Assembly: GCA_014218235.1 (NCBI GenBank)
Contig: CM024766.1
Span: 19,875,346 to 19,939,345 of the forward strand
Length of the DNA: 64,000 nucleotides
Reading direction: 5' to 3'
Origin: Colocasia esculenta
Lineage: Eukaryota; Streptophyta; Magnoliopsida; Alismatales; Araceae
Each line of letters starts with the position of its first letter. Within the stretch, counting starts at the first letter, position 1. The notes under the pieces are model-generated. The model had not been told where the DNA came from, made no database searches, and saw only the letters and a list, made by a program, of their open reading frames with translations. The translations under genes and the position numbers were made by a program. Below are positions 21,813-34,300 of the stretch, in pieces.

Positions 21813-23802
21813 TGTTGAGCAACTACCCCTAAGAAAATCATACATTTTGATGATATAGTATATATTATGTTTTTGATATGAAAAAATCTTTAAATAGACT
21901 ATCTACAAAGAAAATGTATCACAAAATATATATGCATACAACTGTGTGATAAACATCATCGCCAAAATTTTCTAAGTCCACAGACTATCCTATAGCATAC
22001 TAAATCTGACTTCAGACTTCGACTGTTGACTCCGACTCCTTCAGAATGGAAGTCAAACCCATCATAAAATTTGTCTAAGTCCAGTAAGTTATACATGATT
22101 CGACTCTTACAGTCGAATGCTTCATAAATCTAACTTCATGATTCGACTGTCGGCTTCAACTCTTACAATCGAATGCTTCATAAATCAATCTTCATTATCC
22201 GACTGTCATCTTCAACTGATACAGACGAATATTTCAGAACTCCAAATTCTGACTGCCTAAGTCGAATTGCATTGTTTTTCTTGTTGAAGTCGAATCACTC
22301 CTATTGTATGATCTTATGAATTCGACTTCATTGTCAGTTCTATACTTGATACTTTTCGGTCACTAATGTTAAACAATTAATCTAATCTTGTTTCCTAATC
22401 ATCTTGGACACATTTTTTAATGAGATCTTCATTGATTAAACATTTTATTGATCCATCAAATTATTATTATTTTATTATCATTTCTCTGACAGGACAAGTC
22501 ATATTATACATAAAATATTCATCTAAATCCTGCACAAATTCTTTCTGAAATATCTTTTAACTGAGCTGTGTGTTCTTCATGTCTTTTTTATGGATTTTAT
22601 TGGATACAAAAAGATACACTGCATTTATGAAATTACAGGTGCATGGCATCTGACATGACTTACCTATCACTGGCAGACCCATGCCCTACCTTTTTCGCAT
22701 ATCTGTCTGTCTGAAAGCACACCTATACGAGGTTTCCATGCCTTCTTTTGTACTCCTTTGACTTACCTACCTCAAAGGTATGAAGATGTTCTTCCTTTCT
22801 GTCTTGTCTTTGTTGCAGACATTTATTGGAGCACATTTATAGCATGCTACCTTCACAGTCCACCTATTGAGAAGATATTTGTCTAGCTGTGAAGATGCAA
22901 CCCACATCTGAAGACATTGGAAAGAAGCAAGACATAAGAACCAATGGATAAAAAGCCTTGCAAAAATCCAAATGATTTTAGAGCTCTCTTCAAACGGACA
23001 AATTCCAACGACCATCTTTCAAATGGCTATATTCTGAAGCTATTTAAAAGAAGCTGAAGTTTGAAAGAAAGAACATATAGTGAAAACACAAGCCTTTGCA
23101 ACTTCTGTGAGCTTCACACTTCGAATTCCCTCAAGCCAGAAAATACATAAGCCTTCTTGCAAGCCAAGTTTGAGAGCTCCCCTCTTCAGCATAAAGTCTC
23201 TGAAGCTCTCTAAGTTCTTCTTAGAAGTATTGTGTTTGGGTGGCAATTTTAATTGCTCATTCTATGAAGTCCACCCTACTCTTTCAAATAGGATTTGAGT
23301 CTGATTTCTGATCTGTTGAAATCCTTCTGAAGTTAGTGTGTGTTTGTGCTAAGCTCTGAGGCAAACACACAAGTGTCTTCTTATTATTTTCTTGTGTAAA
23401 TTCTGCAGATGGTTATTCTGCATTTCCCCTTCTGTGCAGGGAAGGCCTTTGTGTAAGGCAGTTGTTGTTCCCCTATTTAGGGAAGACTTGCTAGGGAACA
23501 AGTGGGATTGTAATTCCTCTCAAGAGTGAGAGAAGGCCAATTTATTGGCAGATTAGTGGAAATCTCAAGTGGTTGGCTTGAGGACTAGATGTACGACTTC
23601 CATGTAAGAAGGGCCGAACCAGGATAAATCCTTGTGCATACTTGTGTGATTGTTTCCGCCTAGTTCACACTTGAATCACACACACCACACTAAGTACTAA
23701 CGAATTTATTTAGTGTTGTGAAATTTTAGAAGAAAAATTTAAAAGCAAGAAGTCCTATTCACCCCCTCTCTAGGACATCTATTGTGTCATTTCGATCCAA
23801 TA
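21813..23802 (+). repeat. 5' LTR of element C
   Basis: 1990 bp, from TGTTGAGCAAC to GATCCAATA; the last dinucleotide is changed from CA, while the 3' copy ends CCAACA. The 5' part (22018-22290) has repeats of TTCGACT and its complement AGTCGAA in units of about 56 bp, including the inverted pair TTCGACT-N5-AGTCGAA at 22099-22117. A TATA-like CTATTTAAAAG lies near 23039. The 3' end has the Sirevirus block near 23580-23625 and a CT-rich run before the end. Confidence 0.93.
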
Positions 23803-23804
23803 AG

Positions 23805-23816
23805 TGGTATCAGAGC
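23805..23816 (+). other. Primer-binding site of element C
   Basis: TGGTATCAGAGC is a perfect match to the plant initiator-Met primer site, two bases after the LTR end. Confidence 0.93.
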
Positions 23817-23854
23817 AAGGTCTTCTCAGAAGATTCGAAAAGATTTGAGAAAAA

Positions 23855-24921
23855 ATGGCATCTGAAGCTCACAAGTATGAAGGACAATCTGTTACAAGGC
23901 CACCATTCTTTGATGGTGAAGACTATCAATACTGGAAGATGGGAATGAGTGCTTCATCAGAGGTACTGACTTCGACTTATGGCAAGTAATAGAACAAGGT
24001 GACTTCGAAATCGTTGGTGAGTCTTCCTCTTCTTGTCTTTCACTAGCTGATAAGTGAAATATGTCATTAAACTACAAAGCTAAAAATTATCTCTGTTGTG
24101 CATTGTCTAAAAGAGAATTTAACATACTTTCAGCCTGTAAAACAACAAAAGAAATGTGGGATAAACTTCAAGTAACTTATGAAGGTACTGATAGGGTTAA
24201 ACAAACTAGGATAGATATACTTGTATCCCAATATGAACAATTTAAAATGCTCCGTAATGAGAACATAACTCAAATGTATAACAGATTCTCAAATTTAATT
24301 GTTGGATTAAGCTCTTTAGGGAAAGTCCTAACAAATGAAGAAACAGTTAGAAAGATAATAAGATCTCTAACTAATGTATGGACACCTAAAGTCACAGCCA
24401 TTGAGGAAGCTCATGATTTAACACAATTGTCTATTGATAAAATAATCGGATCCCTCATGGCTCATCAAATTAATATGGAAAGATTTTCTGAAAATTCTTC
24501 GAAAAAGAAAATGTCAAATGCTTTGAAGACTGCAGATTCCTCTTCATCTGAAGATTCTAAAGAAAAATCAGATGACAGTGATGATGAGGCCATGCTTTCA
24601 AGAAAGTTGCAGAGAATCCTTGCAAAGAAGAAGAAGTTTGGCTCAAAAAGATTTTTTAAGAAAGATAAGAAGAAGGAGACAACTTGCTATGAGTGCAACC
24701 AACCTGGACATTACAAATCTGAATGTCCCAAGCTGAAGAAAAAGGATCAAGCAGAAAGATCCGACAAGAAGAAAGGCAAAGAAAAGAAGTTCAAAAAATT
24801 CAAGAAAAAGGCAATGGCAGCAACATGGGACAACGAAGAAGCAACTAGTTTAGAATCATCAAGCTCAGAATCTGAAGAAGAAGAGAAGACAAACCTAGCC
24901 CTCATGGCAGGACTAGAGTAG
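23855..24921 (+). pseudogene. Gag of element C (capsid and zinc knuckle)
   Basis: ATG at 23855 begins MASEAHKYEGQSVTRPPFFDG, the usual Sirevirus gag start. A frameshift near 23950 and a TGA at 24055-24057 (in place of a Trp codon) break the front. From 24061 the frame is open: the capsid core (MWDKLQVTYEGTDRVKQTRI, then VRKIIRSLTNVWTPKVTAIEE), a Ser/Asp-rich stretch, a basic region, the knuckle CYECNQPGHYKSEC with all four ligands, and an acidic tail ending at a TAG (24919-24921). The same frame continues downstream. Confidence 0.92.
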
Positions 24922-25632
24922 ATAAATTCAGAAACTTCCTTTACTTCTTGTTCTAAATCGGATTCTGATAGCCTTGAAGATGCTTTTAATGAACTCTATG
25001 AAAAATATAAAATAGTAGTAAAACAAATGAAGGTAGTTAAACTAAACTTATTAAACCAAGAAAAGGGTAACACCTTTCTAAAAAATGAAGCAGAAAGGTT
25101 GAGTAAAAGCTTAAATGAAACCAAAAGAGCTAATGAATTACTGTGCGAAGATTTAAAGAATAAAAATAGCAAGATTTTGGAAATGGAAGCTAACCTTAAA
25201 GAACTTAAAGATGAAGAAAAATGGCAAGAGGAGAATAATTACCTAAAAGCTACTATAGAAAAGATTTCTAATTGTAAAACCTCCTTGTTTGTTAATTTAA
25301 AAGGATCTAGAACAGGAAAGAAAAAATATGGATTAGGATACACACCTCCATTAAATGAAGAAGATATTGTTCGTCCTGAAGTGTATCCAACCCCAAAATT
25401 TGTAACATAAAAAGGAATTAAAAATCCTAAAAAGGTAAATCAGCATGTGTACAGACAAAAATCGAAATTCAACAACATTGCACATATGAAGAATGCTTTT
25501 GATTTATGTTGTAGTCATTGTAATCAATTAGGACACACCGTTAGCACATGCACCACTAGACACTTGAGATGGATTCCTAAAACTAACCATCAAGGACCCA
25601 AGAAGATTTGTGTACCAAAAGTTACAACTTAG
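24922..25632 (+). pseudogene. Gag coiled-coil tail and linker of element C
   Basis: In frame with gag, separated by nonsense codons at 24919, 25408 and 25630. It reads a long coiled coil (NTFLKNEAERLSKSLNETKR, then KNSKILEMEANLKELKDEEK). After the stop at 25408 follows a basic linker with a second, gag-like zinc finger (CSHCNQLGHTVSTC, about 25510-25551) and the pre-protease WIPKTNHQGPKKICVPK. A second CCHC finger outside the capsid region is uncommon. Confidence 0.75.
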
Positions 25633-25638
25633 CTTTAT

Positions 25639-27237
25639 TTGCAGGGTCGGCTGAGGGCATCCAAATGGTACTTGGATAGTGGATGCTCAAGGCATATGAC
25701 AGGAGATAGGAAGCTATTCACAACTTTTAGAGATGAAATTGGTCAAGTCACTTATGATGATAATGGAAAAGGAAAAGTGTTAGGATGTGGAACAATTGGC
25801 ACTAAGGGAAAGAACCTAATTGAAGATGTCATGTATGTAGAAGGTTTGAAGCATAATCTGATAAGCATCAGTCAGTTGTGTGATAAAGGGCATTCAGTAA
25901 ATTTTCAGAATGATAAGTGTGTTATTCAGAAAGACAACAAAATAGTGTTCGAAGCCCAAAGAGTGAAGAATTTGTATACATTGCAACTAGCAGAATTAAA
26001 AGAAGTGAACTTATGTATTGTAACCACCAAAAGTGAAGAGTCTGATTTGTGGCCTAGAAGACTTGGTAATGCAAGCACTTCAGTCATCAAGAAATTGATA
26101 AAACATGATCTGGTTGAAGGTCTTTCAAAGATGAAAGTAAAGAAATCTGGAATTTGTTCAGCATGTGCAAAAGGAAAACAAACCAAGACTTCATTTCAGT
26201 CCAAGACAATTGTTACAACTTTCAAAACTTTGGAGTTAATTCACATGAATTTGTTTGGACCTATAAGGACAGTCAGTCTTGGTAGTAAAGTGTATGGATA
26301 TGTGATAGTAGATGACTACACAAGATACACTTGGGTATCTTTCTTAGAAGCCAAATCAGAGGCATTTCAAGCATTTCTAAAATTCAGCAAGGTAGTTCAG
26401 AAAAACCAGAAATTTCAAATTGTAAGTATTAGATCTGATCATGGTGGAGAATTCAAGAATGAGGAGTTCATGAAGTTCTGTGAAGAAAATGGGATTGAGC
26501 ATAATTTTTCAGCACCAAGAACACCTCAACAGAATGGAGTAGCAGAAAGGAAAAATAGAACACTGCTAGATATGGCGAGAACTATGCTGAATGAATACAA
26601 TCTACCAAGATACTTCTAGGCAGAGGCAGTCAATACAGCCTACTACATCATCAACCGGTGCATGATCAGACCTATTTTAAAGAATACCCCTTATGAGCTT
26701 TACAAGGAAAAGAAGCCCAATATCAGTCATCTTCGACCTTTTGGCTGTAAGTGTTTTATCTTAAATAATGGTAAGGATAACTTAGGAAAATTAGATGCTA
26801 AAAGTGATGAAGGATTTCTGCTAGGATATATTTCAAAACCTAGAGGTTATAAAGATTTCAATAGAAGAACATTAATTATAGAACAATCTGTGCATATTTT
26901 ATTTGATGAAACTAACCCTTCTATTAAAAGAATAGAAGAAGATAAAGAGTGTGTTGAAGATTTGTGCAGGGATCTAGAAAGAATATCTCTTGAAGAAGAA
27001 GAAAAAGAGGAAGAAAAGGAAGATCCTCCACTAGAAGATCTTCAACAGCAAGAAGAACCACAAGAAGGACTACCGAGAGATCTAAGGTATCATAGAGATC
27101 ATCCATGGGAAAATATCATAGGAAATCGTCAAGATAGGGTAAGAACAAGAGGTATGCAAATTCCCTGTGATTTTTCTGCTTTAGTTTCTCAAATTGAGCC
27201 TAGGACAATCAATGATGCTCTGGGTGATGAATCTTAG
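25639..27237 (+). pseudogene. Protease and integrase of element C
   Basis: In frame with gag. Protease KWYLDSGCSRHMTGD (DSG) is followed by the gag-pre-integrase region (LWPRRLGNAS, CSACAKGKQT; the usual H of RLGHAS is N). The integrase core has D in TLELIHMNLFGP replaced by N (usual MDLFGP), D in IRSDHGGEF and E in GVAERKNRT. A TAG at 26617-26619 replaces Trp in the RYFW motif, and the frame resumes to 27237 with CKCFILNNGKDNLGKLD and an acidic linker ending QIEPRTINDALGDES. The first catalytic Asp is therefore lost as well as the frame. Confidence 0.9.
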
Positions 27238-28720
27238 ATCCTTGCTATTCAAGAGGAACTTAATCAGTTCCAACGCAGCCAAGTTTGCACTCTTGTCCCT
27301 AGACCTTCTGACCATCCAGTCATTGGAACCAGATGGGTTTTCAGAAATAAAATGGATGAATAGGAGCAATCACCAGGAATAAGGCCAGACTTGTAGCTCA
27401 AGGATATCCCCAAGAGGAAGGCATAGATTTTGATGAAACCTATGCGCCAGTAGCTAGATTAGAGGCAATTAGAATTTTATTAGCATATGCATGTTCTCTT
27501 AATATTAATCTATTTAAGATGGATGTTAAAAGTGTTTTTTTGAATGGTTTTATTAAAGAAGAAGTATATGTTGAGCAACCACCAAGTTTTGAAGATACTA
27601 CTTATCCAAATCATGTTTTTCGTTTAAAGAAAGCATTGTATGGTCTGAAACAAGCTCCAAGAGCTTAGTATGAAAGATTAAGTGCTTATCTTATATCACA
27701 TGATTTTATAAGAGGTAAAGTTGATAGCACACTATTTATAAAGAAATTTTCAGATGGAATCTTGATAGTACAAATATATGTTGATGACATTATTTTTTGT
27801 TCTACTAATGAATCACTTTGTAAGTTCTTTAAAATCTGATGCAAAGTGAATTTGAAATGATCATGATGGGTGAGCTTAATTATTTCCTTGGGTTGCAAAT
27901 CAAGCAAACAAAGGAAGGAACTCAAATTTGTTAAACCAATTACATTTTAGATTTACTTTCTAAATATGGTTTTGACAAGTGTAAGCCATTAGACACACCC
28001 ATGACCTCAGGAATTAAGTTAGATACTAACCCTCTTGGTAAAAAGGTAGATCAAAAAGTCTATAGAGGAATGATTGGATCACTACTCGATCTTACTGCTA
28101 GTAGACCAGATATAATGTTCAGTGTTTGTTTATGTGCAAGATTTCAAGATGATCCAAGAGAATCTCATGTTCATGTTGTTAAAAGAATTTTTAGATATCT
28201 TATAAATAACAGTAAATTAGGATTATGGTATCCCAGATGTTCAGATTTCAAGTTAATTGGATATAGTGATGCTGACTATGCTAGATGCAAAATAGATAGG
28301 AAAAGCACCAGTGGTACATGTCAAATTCTTGCAAGATGCTTGATATCTTGGTCTTCTAGGAAGCAGAATTCAGTGGCTTTATCTACTACAGAAGCTGAAT
28401 ACATTGCAGCTGGAAGTTGCTGTACTCAACTCTTGTGGATCAAACACCAATTGGAAGACTATGGTCATCAACTCCAAGAAATTCCAATGCTGTGTGACAA
28501 CACAAGCGCAATAAATTTGACCATGAATCCTATCCAGCACTCAAGAACAAAGCACATTGAGGTTAGACATCACTTCATCAGGGACCATGTAAGTAATGAC
28601 AATATTTTACTTGAATTTGTACCTACTGAAAATCAACTTGCTGATATTTTTACAAAGCCTCTTCCTGAGGATAGATTCACATCTATTAGAAGAGAAATAG
28701 GTATGTGTAATCCTGACTAA
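27238..28720 (+). pseudogene. Reverse transcriptase and RNase H of element C
   Basis: After a TAG at 27235 the frame reads EELNQFQRSQVCTLVPRP and GTRWVFRNKMDE, then shifts near 27362 into ARLVAQGYPQEEGIDFDETY, FKMDVKSVFLNGFIKEEVY, a TAG for Trp at about 27667, and the catalytic QIYVDDIIFCSTN. A second shift near 27835 and a stop near 27932 precede an intact 239-codon stretch from 28001 to 28720: IYRGMIGSLL-type connection, RNase H (DADYARCKIDRKSTSGTC, ALSTTEAEYIAAGSC, RTKHIEVRHHF) and the end VPTENQLADIFTKPLPEDRF. The last part is the best-preserved coding block of C. Confidence 0.92.
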
Positions 28721-29284
28721 ATTGCCAAATTTAAATGATGCTTGAATTGCATGCTAAGAAACTGCTATGAAAAATGTCATTTCTGAATGGTTTGTGAAAA
28801 CTCTCCTGTAAAATTCTCTAAGTCCCAGCACTGCGACTTGTGAAGTCAAAGTGCATTCGACTTATATATAAATCTTGCATTCGACTGATAAAGTCGAAAA
28901 CATAATTCGACTTACCATGTTAAAGTTTGAAAAGGCGCTTTCAATTAAAAAATTGTATAACTGAAACCATTTTTTTTGCGCATTTATGACAAAATGGTCT
29001 ATTCAGTCAATCTCGTCCCTTCACCCAGAAATCTTGGGTCAGTTACTTTTTTCTTTCTTATATAAGAAACCCCTTTTTCTATGCGAAGACACCCTTTCAA
29101 ATTTCATCTTCGACTCCCTTGTCTTCTTCCTTCTCTTCGCGCCCTTACTGTTCTCCGGCGAAGGTCTTCTGGAAACTCTAAAAACTCCATCCTCTTCGAT
29201 GAAAGGTAGGTTCTTCGACCTCTCTTCAGTATTTCTATCTCTCCTTTGTTTGTTCCCTGAGCCATTTCCATTTCTCTCCTCTAG
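28721..29284 (+). promoter_or_regulatory. Promoter-like spacer before the envelope-like ORF of C
   Basis: Non-coding. TTCGACT/AGTCGAA motifs identical to those of the C LTR cluster at about 28829-28922, including the inverted pair TTCGACT-N5-AGTCGAA at 28880-28898 with the same 5-bp gap as in the LTRs (22099-22117 and 45307-45325). A TATA box (TATATAA) follows at 29059-29065, then a CT-rich leader and the ATG at 29285. This order suggests an internal promoter; transcription cannot be shown from sequence. Confidence 0.6.
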
Positions 29285-31390
29285 ATGGCTTCATCTAGAG
29301 CTCTGAACACTGTTCAGATGACCCCTGATCAACTCCAGCATCTTGCTAAGACTCCTATCTATCCAGGGAAAGTAGTAGACTTCTCCCATTTGAGTGGTAA
29401 CTTGTCATGGTTAGAAGACACCCTGAATGCCATGGGCTGGACCAAGCTATGCCAGATTTCTGAACCTCCTGTAGAAAACGCCATTAGAGCCTTCTATGTC
29501 TCTCTGCAAGTGTCCTCTAGAAACTCAGTGTTTGGATATGTCAAGGGGACCAAGATTTCTATATCTAAAGAGTTGTTGGTTGAGATTTTAGAATGTCCAA
29601 ACTCCGGGCACAAGCTTAGTGAAGTTGTGCCTTTAGAAAAGCAAAAATTGGGGATTATAGGAAGTTTGGCCACTGCCAATAAGAAAGGGCTTTTGGTAAA
29701 TGAACTGACAGCGGAGAAGAGACTGCTCCATTCAGTTATATAACCCATTGTGACTCCTAGAGTAGGGACCCATTCCTCCATCACCTCCAGGGATGGAAAT
29801 CTGTTATTTTGGCTATTCAAAGGCATAAGGTAAACTTGCCTGCAGTGATTTTGGAAAGGATGATAGCTTCCAAGAATTTGCAGGAGTCCTTTCCCTATGG
29901 ACCTCTGCTTACATCTATTTTCAAAAAGTTCTCAGTAGATTTATCTGGAGAAATTTCCGTTGAAATCAAGGAAAAGATTGGCATTTCCACCTTAAAAAGA
30001 AGTCATTACACTTTAGTCAACAAAAGGCAAAATTTATGGTTGAAGGATTTTGTACCAGAATGTACCCATGAAGTCTTTGCTGATTAATCACTCATTCCAT
30101 TATCATCTCAAGAATTTTAGCAAGAAGAAGAACCAGTAGCAAAAGTCAGATCTGAAGCCCCTGTTCAGATTCAAGAGCAAGAAGATCAATTTCATGTCTC
30201 CTCCTCTCTTCCTGAACCAGATGCACCTGAAGACACCATAAATGAAGTTCTAAGAGATATAAGAGGAAAAGAAGTAGCATATGATGATATCCTTGCATCT
30301 ACTCCATTGGAACATGAATTTGAGGAAAGAGAGCATCATTCTTCCCCTTCTCAGTTTGAGACCCAGCCAAGGTCTCAAGGGGAGAGTAGCAACTGTCTTA
30401 ACTCCATCTTGGAATTGTTTAGCAAGCAACAAGAGAGTCTCTCTATTCTTCAGTTGCAAGTTGAGTTCATTGATGCCAAGTTCGATGGTTTGATTGAAGA
30501 GGTCAAACAAATCAAAGATTTATTGCTTCAGTTGGTGTGCCAACAAGGCACTTCCCGGCCATCAGGGCCTTCTTCCTCTCAGCAGCAAGAGGAACAAGTT
30601 CAAGATCAAGAGCCTCAAGTGCTAGAATCTAAAGTTCTAGAAAAGGAGCAACAACCAGTGGAAGAAAAAGAGCCCGAGCTAGAGGCTGAGCAACAACAGC
30701 AGGAAAAAGATCAACCTCAGTAGTTTTCTGAGCAGCAGCAAAAGCAGGAGCCAGAGCCTCAAGCAACACCTTCCGAACTAGCTATTATATTATTTCAGCA
30801 GAAAGTTCAGCATAAGGCAATTTCAGAGGAACCTCCACTAGCAGCAGCAGCAGAAGTTGAGCAGAAGCAGTAGGAATCCCAGAAAGAGTCTAGGCCTAAG
30901 AGATCGCTTGATGATGTTTCCAAGCCCAAAGTGAAGACCTTCAAGAGGAAAGTGAAGAGAAGACTGCTAAAGGATGGTGAACCTGTCTTCCCTTCTTCTT
31001 CCGTTTCCACTCCTACTGCTCTACCCCCTTCTGCTAGTCCTCCTTTTGAGCCTACATAGCCAGCCTCATCCCAATCGCAACCCACTGCACCAATAGTTTC
31101 TACTTCCTCCAGTACTGAAATTCCTCCACCATCTGCCTCATCGGATCCTCCTCCACTTGCATCCATTCCAAGGGATCCATTTCATCAAGTCATACAATTC
31201 AAAATCTATCCTATGAAATACCAATTTAAACCTTCCAAGGCACACATTCCTATTCTACATACTCAACCTCCACATTATTTTTTTTCTCTTCCCACTGCTA
31301 CCAAATCAGGAAAGTCCCTCCTACATTTAGCTGAAATTCTTCCTAGCATTCAGCTTTCCTCCTCCCGTGGACCCAAGTTGGGAGATAACC
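29285..31390 (+). pseudogene. Envelope-like ORF of element C, part 1
   Basis: ATG at 29285 opens MASSRALNTVQMTPDQLQ and a conserved globular block (GNLSWLEDTLNAMGWTKLCQ, AIRAFYVSL) of the plant-transposon-protein type found after pol in Sireviruses. The frame stops at 29743 and shifts to another that holds 29809-31390 with TAA or TAG codons at about 30085, 30118, 30721, 30871 and 31057. This part is rich in Gln/Glu/Pro/Ser with a short coiled coil (LSILQLQVEFIDAKFDGLIE). No clear transmembrane helix was found, so 'envelope' is a lineage label and not a demonstrated function. D interrupts it at 31390. Confidence 0.8.
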
Positions 31391-34300
31391 TGTCACGTCC
31401 CGAGAATTACGCAGCGGATATTATTAATTAATTAATTCAATTCGATATTTCGAGACGTGGACAGTCGGCAAATAAGCCTCTAGCTAGCACGCACTAAATA
31501 TGTATCAACACAACATCATAATAGGGCCCACATGTTGAACTCAATATAAATTGTATTCAAATCTCAACTCTTTGTATTCAAACGGAAACTAGTACAGGAC
31601 TAAGACTCAATAAAAGGAAAGGTACATTCTATTCCTCACTTCCTACTACATGAATCTAACACTCAAACTAAACTAACTATAGATAGACTCCTGACTTGGA
31701 ACGCTCTTCACTCGGACGCATTCCCATCCTCGGCTTGTTCTTCCTCTTGAACTTCATAGTCATCTAGATTGGGTAAAAGTAGGGGATGAGCAAACTAGCC
31801 CAGTAGGATTTATATCTCAATGTGCGGGCAATGATATAAGTGATTAGCATTTTAGAACTAGGCAAGTACGATGAATGATATGCAAGTACGAATAAAACTT
31901 AATAAAACATGATATACAAAACAAGCTAGAGAGAGTGATTGTGATAGAGCAAAATTGTGAACAAGATGACAAGATAGAACTAGCAATAGATCACTTTGTA
32001 CGAGCACGCGAGATTTCACTTGATGTCAAGAACGCAGGATATCACTAATTGCATTAAATGCAGGATGGCCATATCACGCAAGCAAGCAAGCAAGAACGCA
32101 TGAGCACGATCATGTAACACTAATCAGGCATGTAGATTCTAATGTACACCAAGGAAAGATCCACCAAGAATGCACACTAGGACACATGTATGTGGTTGTT
32201 GTATCTAACATTCAACAAGCAAGAAAGTACTCCCAGCGCAGATGCAACGCCAGTAATCATTATACCCCATGGTTAACAGTATATCTTTGGGGCTAGATTA
32301 GAGCCCTTGGACACACGCCGTGCCCTGTCAGCATCTCATGTAAGTTTTTAAATGTAGATACCCACAGTCATTAAATAATGGCCAATGAGAGTTCCTATAA
32401 GTAAGCATGTGTAATGTCATGTTCATGATGATGATGGGAACAAGTAATAAGTAATTGAACATGATTTCATGATAACAATTGTCGAGAGATAATTTCGGCG
32501 GCATAACGGTACGATTTGTACTTTGGTTAAATCTTTACATTAATGGCTTTAATGTAGATTGTCAAATCACGCTTACGAGAACAAGAGGAGAAAGGAAGTG
32601 CACGCTATCTTCAGGGAACTTCAATGGTACAACCAACTCGTCGGCCATGTGGGAATCCATGGTCAGAGGAGATTTACGGAGGCCTTGGAAAAAGGTCGCT
32701 AGTCTACCGATTCGGAATGACCGGTAGAGAGTTTCCAATTTCCCAAGAAAAGGCTGCCTAATAGTGCTAGTGTGTAGTGCGGTACGCGTGTCTCAATTCA
32801 CAAACCATCAGACTCAAACTCCCAAGAAGCACTTAACAATATAATGTGGAATAAAACTATGCACTTTAACTAAACATGGTTCGCAAGATTTTATGATGTC
32901 CATTATCATTTAAATGTAGAAGAACAGTAGGAAGATTAAATCACAAGAAGCATGAATGGATCATAACATTTAGGGAGCACTTAGAATAGCATTCATGTAA
33001 TTAAAGCTTTTAAATGGGTTAATCATTTTTAAGCCATTCAATAACAATCATGTAATAATCAGACCCAAAACATGCAACTTACACAGTAAATATCACATTT
33101 AAACAGACCTCGGTATATGCGGAAAACTTGGCAAGAAAATAAGTGGTTTCAGGTACAGATTCTGAGAAGGCGACATAGGGCTGTAAGGAAGGCGACAGGG
33201 TGTCAGATTGCGACAGGGCAAGGGACGCGAAGGGATGGCTAGAAGGCGACAGGGGGTTGTGAAGAAGGCGACATGTCTGTCAGATCAGGTAGCCATGTAG
33301 CGACGTAGTACATGTCGCATTTCAGAAGGCGACAATAGGGCTGTCGCAATAAGACCTCTGAAAGCAACGTATCGGGCCGTCGTGTTCACAGGGTCCGTGC
33401 CTGGCTCGGACAGAGCAAGGACAGTGCCTTGAATTGCGGTCCAGAACTTCCATCTATTGACACAGGGTGCTTCCGAAATAGAGAACAATTTGTACAGTGT
33501 ATGAAAAATAACGAAACCAGTTTTAAAACAACCTAGACATACAAGGGTACTTCCAGTAAATTGGAATTGAAAAATAAGGATGGTTTCAATAGGCTTCGAT
33601 CATGTTGAACACAAGGTCAGAACAAGTGTAACCTGAAGACGTAGTTTTTAGGCAGCAACCCTATTACCACGCTTATAACTCTCTAACTAATGAGATTTAG
33701 ACAAAACGTTCAACATGAAACCTGACGAGGACAACTAGTAGAATAACTTTCATGTTATGAGTTTTCTCCAATTCGGTCTGGAAACACGTGCAACAGATTA
33801 AGAATGGGAAAAGCTCTAACAGTGCGCGACTTTGGCAAAACGCTTATAAATCAAGATCTACTAAATGAAATTCGATGAAACCAGTGGGAAATGAAAGATA
33901 ACTTGATTCTATACACATTGGTATAGGATATGTTAAGGTTTGGCTCGAGAAAACCAACCTTTTAGGTTGAATATGTCTCATTACTCCATAAAACCAGTGT
34001 TCAGACCACTTGTAGGAGAACGCTTACTACTCCATGTATACTGCATGGAATTTGGGCCTTCCACTTGGGTTAGAACGTAGACTTGACCCTCTTTCCACGG
34101 TATAGGCCTTGCAAGGTTTGGTTTAGGTTTGACTCACCTTTGGTCGACATCAAGAGAGTGGTTTGTGCAGGTCGCGGCAGACGAGAAGGGGAAGAAGAAC
34201 GGCTGCTTGTGGTCGTTCCACAGCTCCTCAGCCACCAAGAGCTACTCCACACGACCCTAGCAAGTTCTAAATTCATTCTTAGGGTTTGGGTGAAGAGTAT

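Noticed and set aside
30307..30723. Glu/Gln-rich coiled-coil protein as a possible host gene
   Set aside because: It is in frame with the envelope-like ORF of C and inside the element; low-complexity composition is usual for this region.
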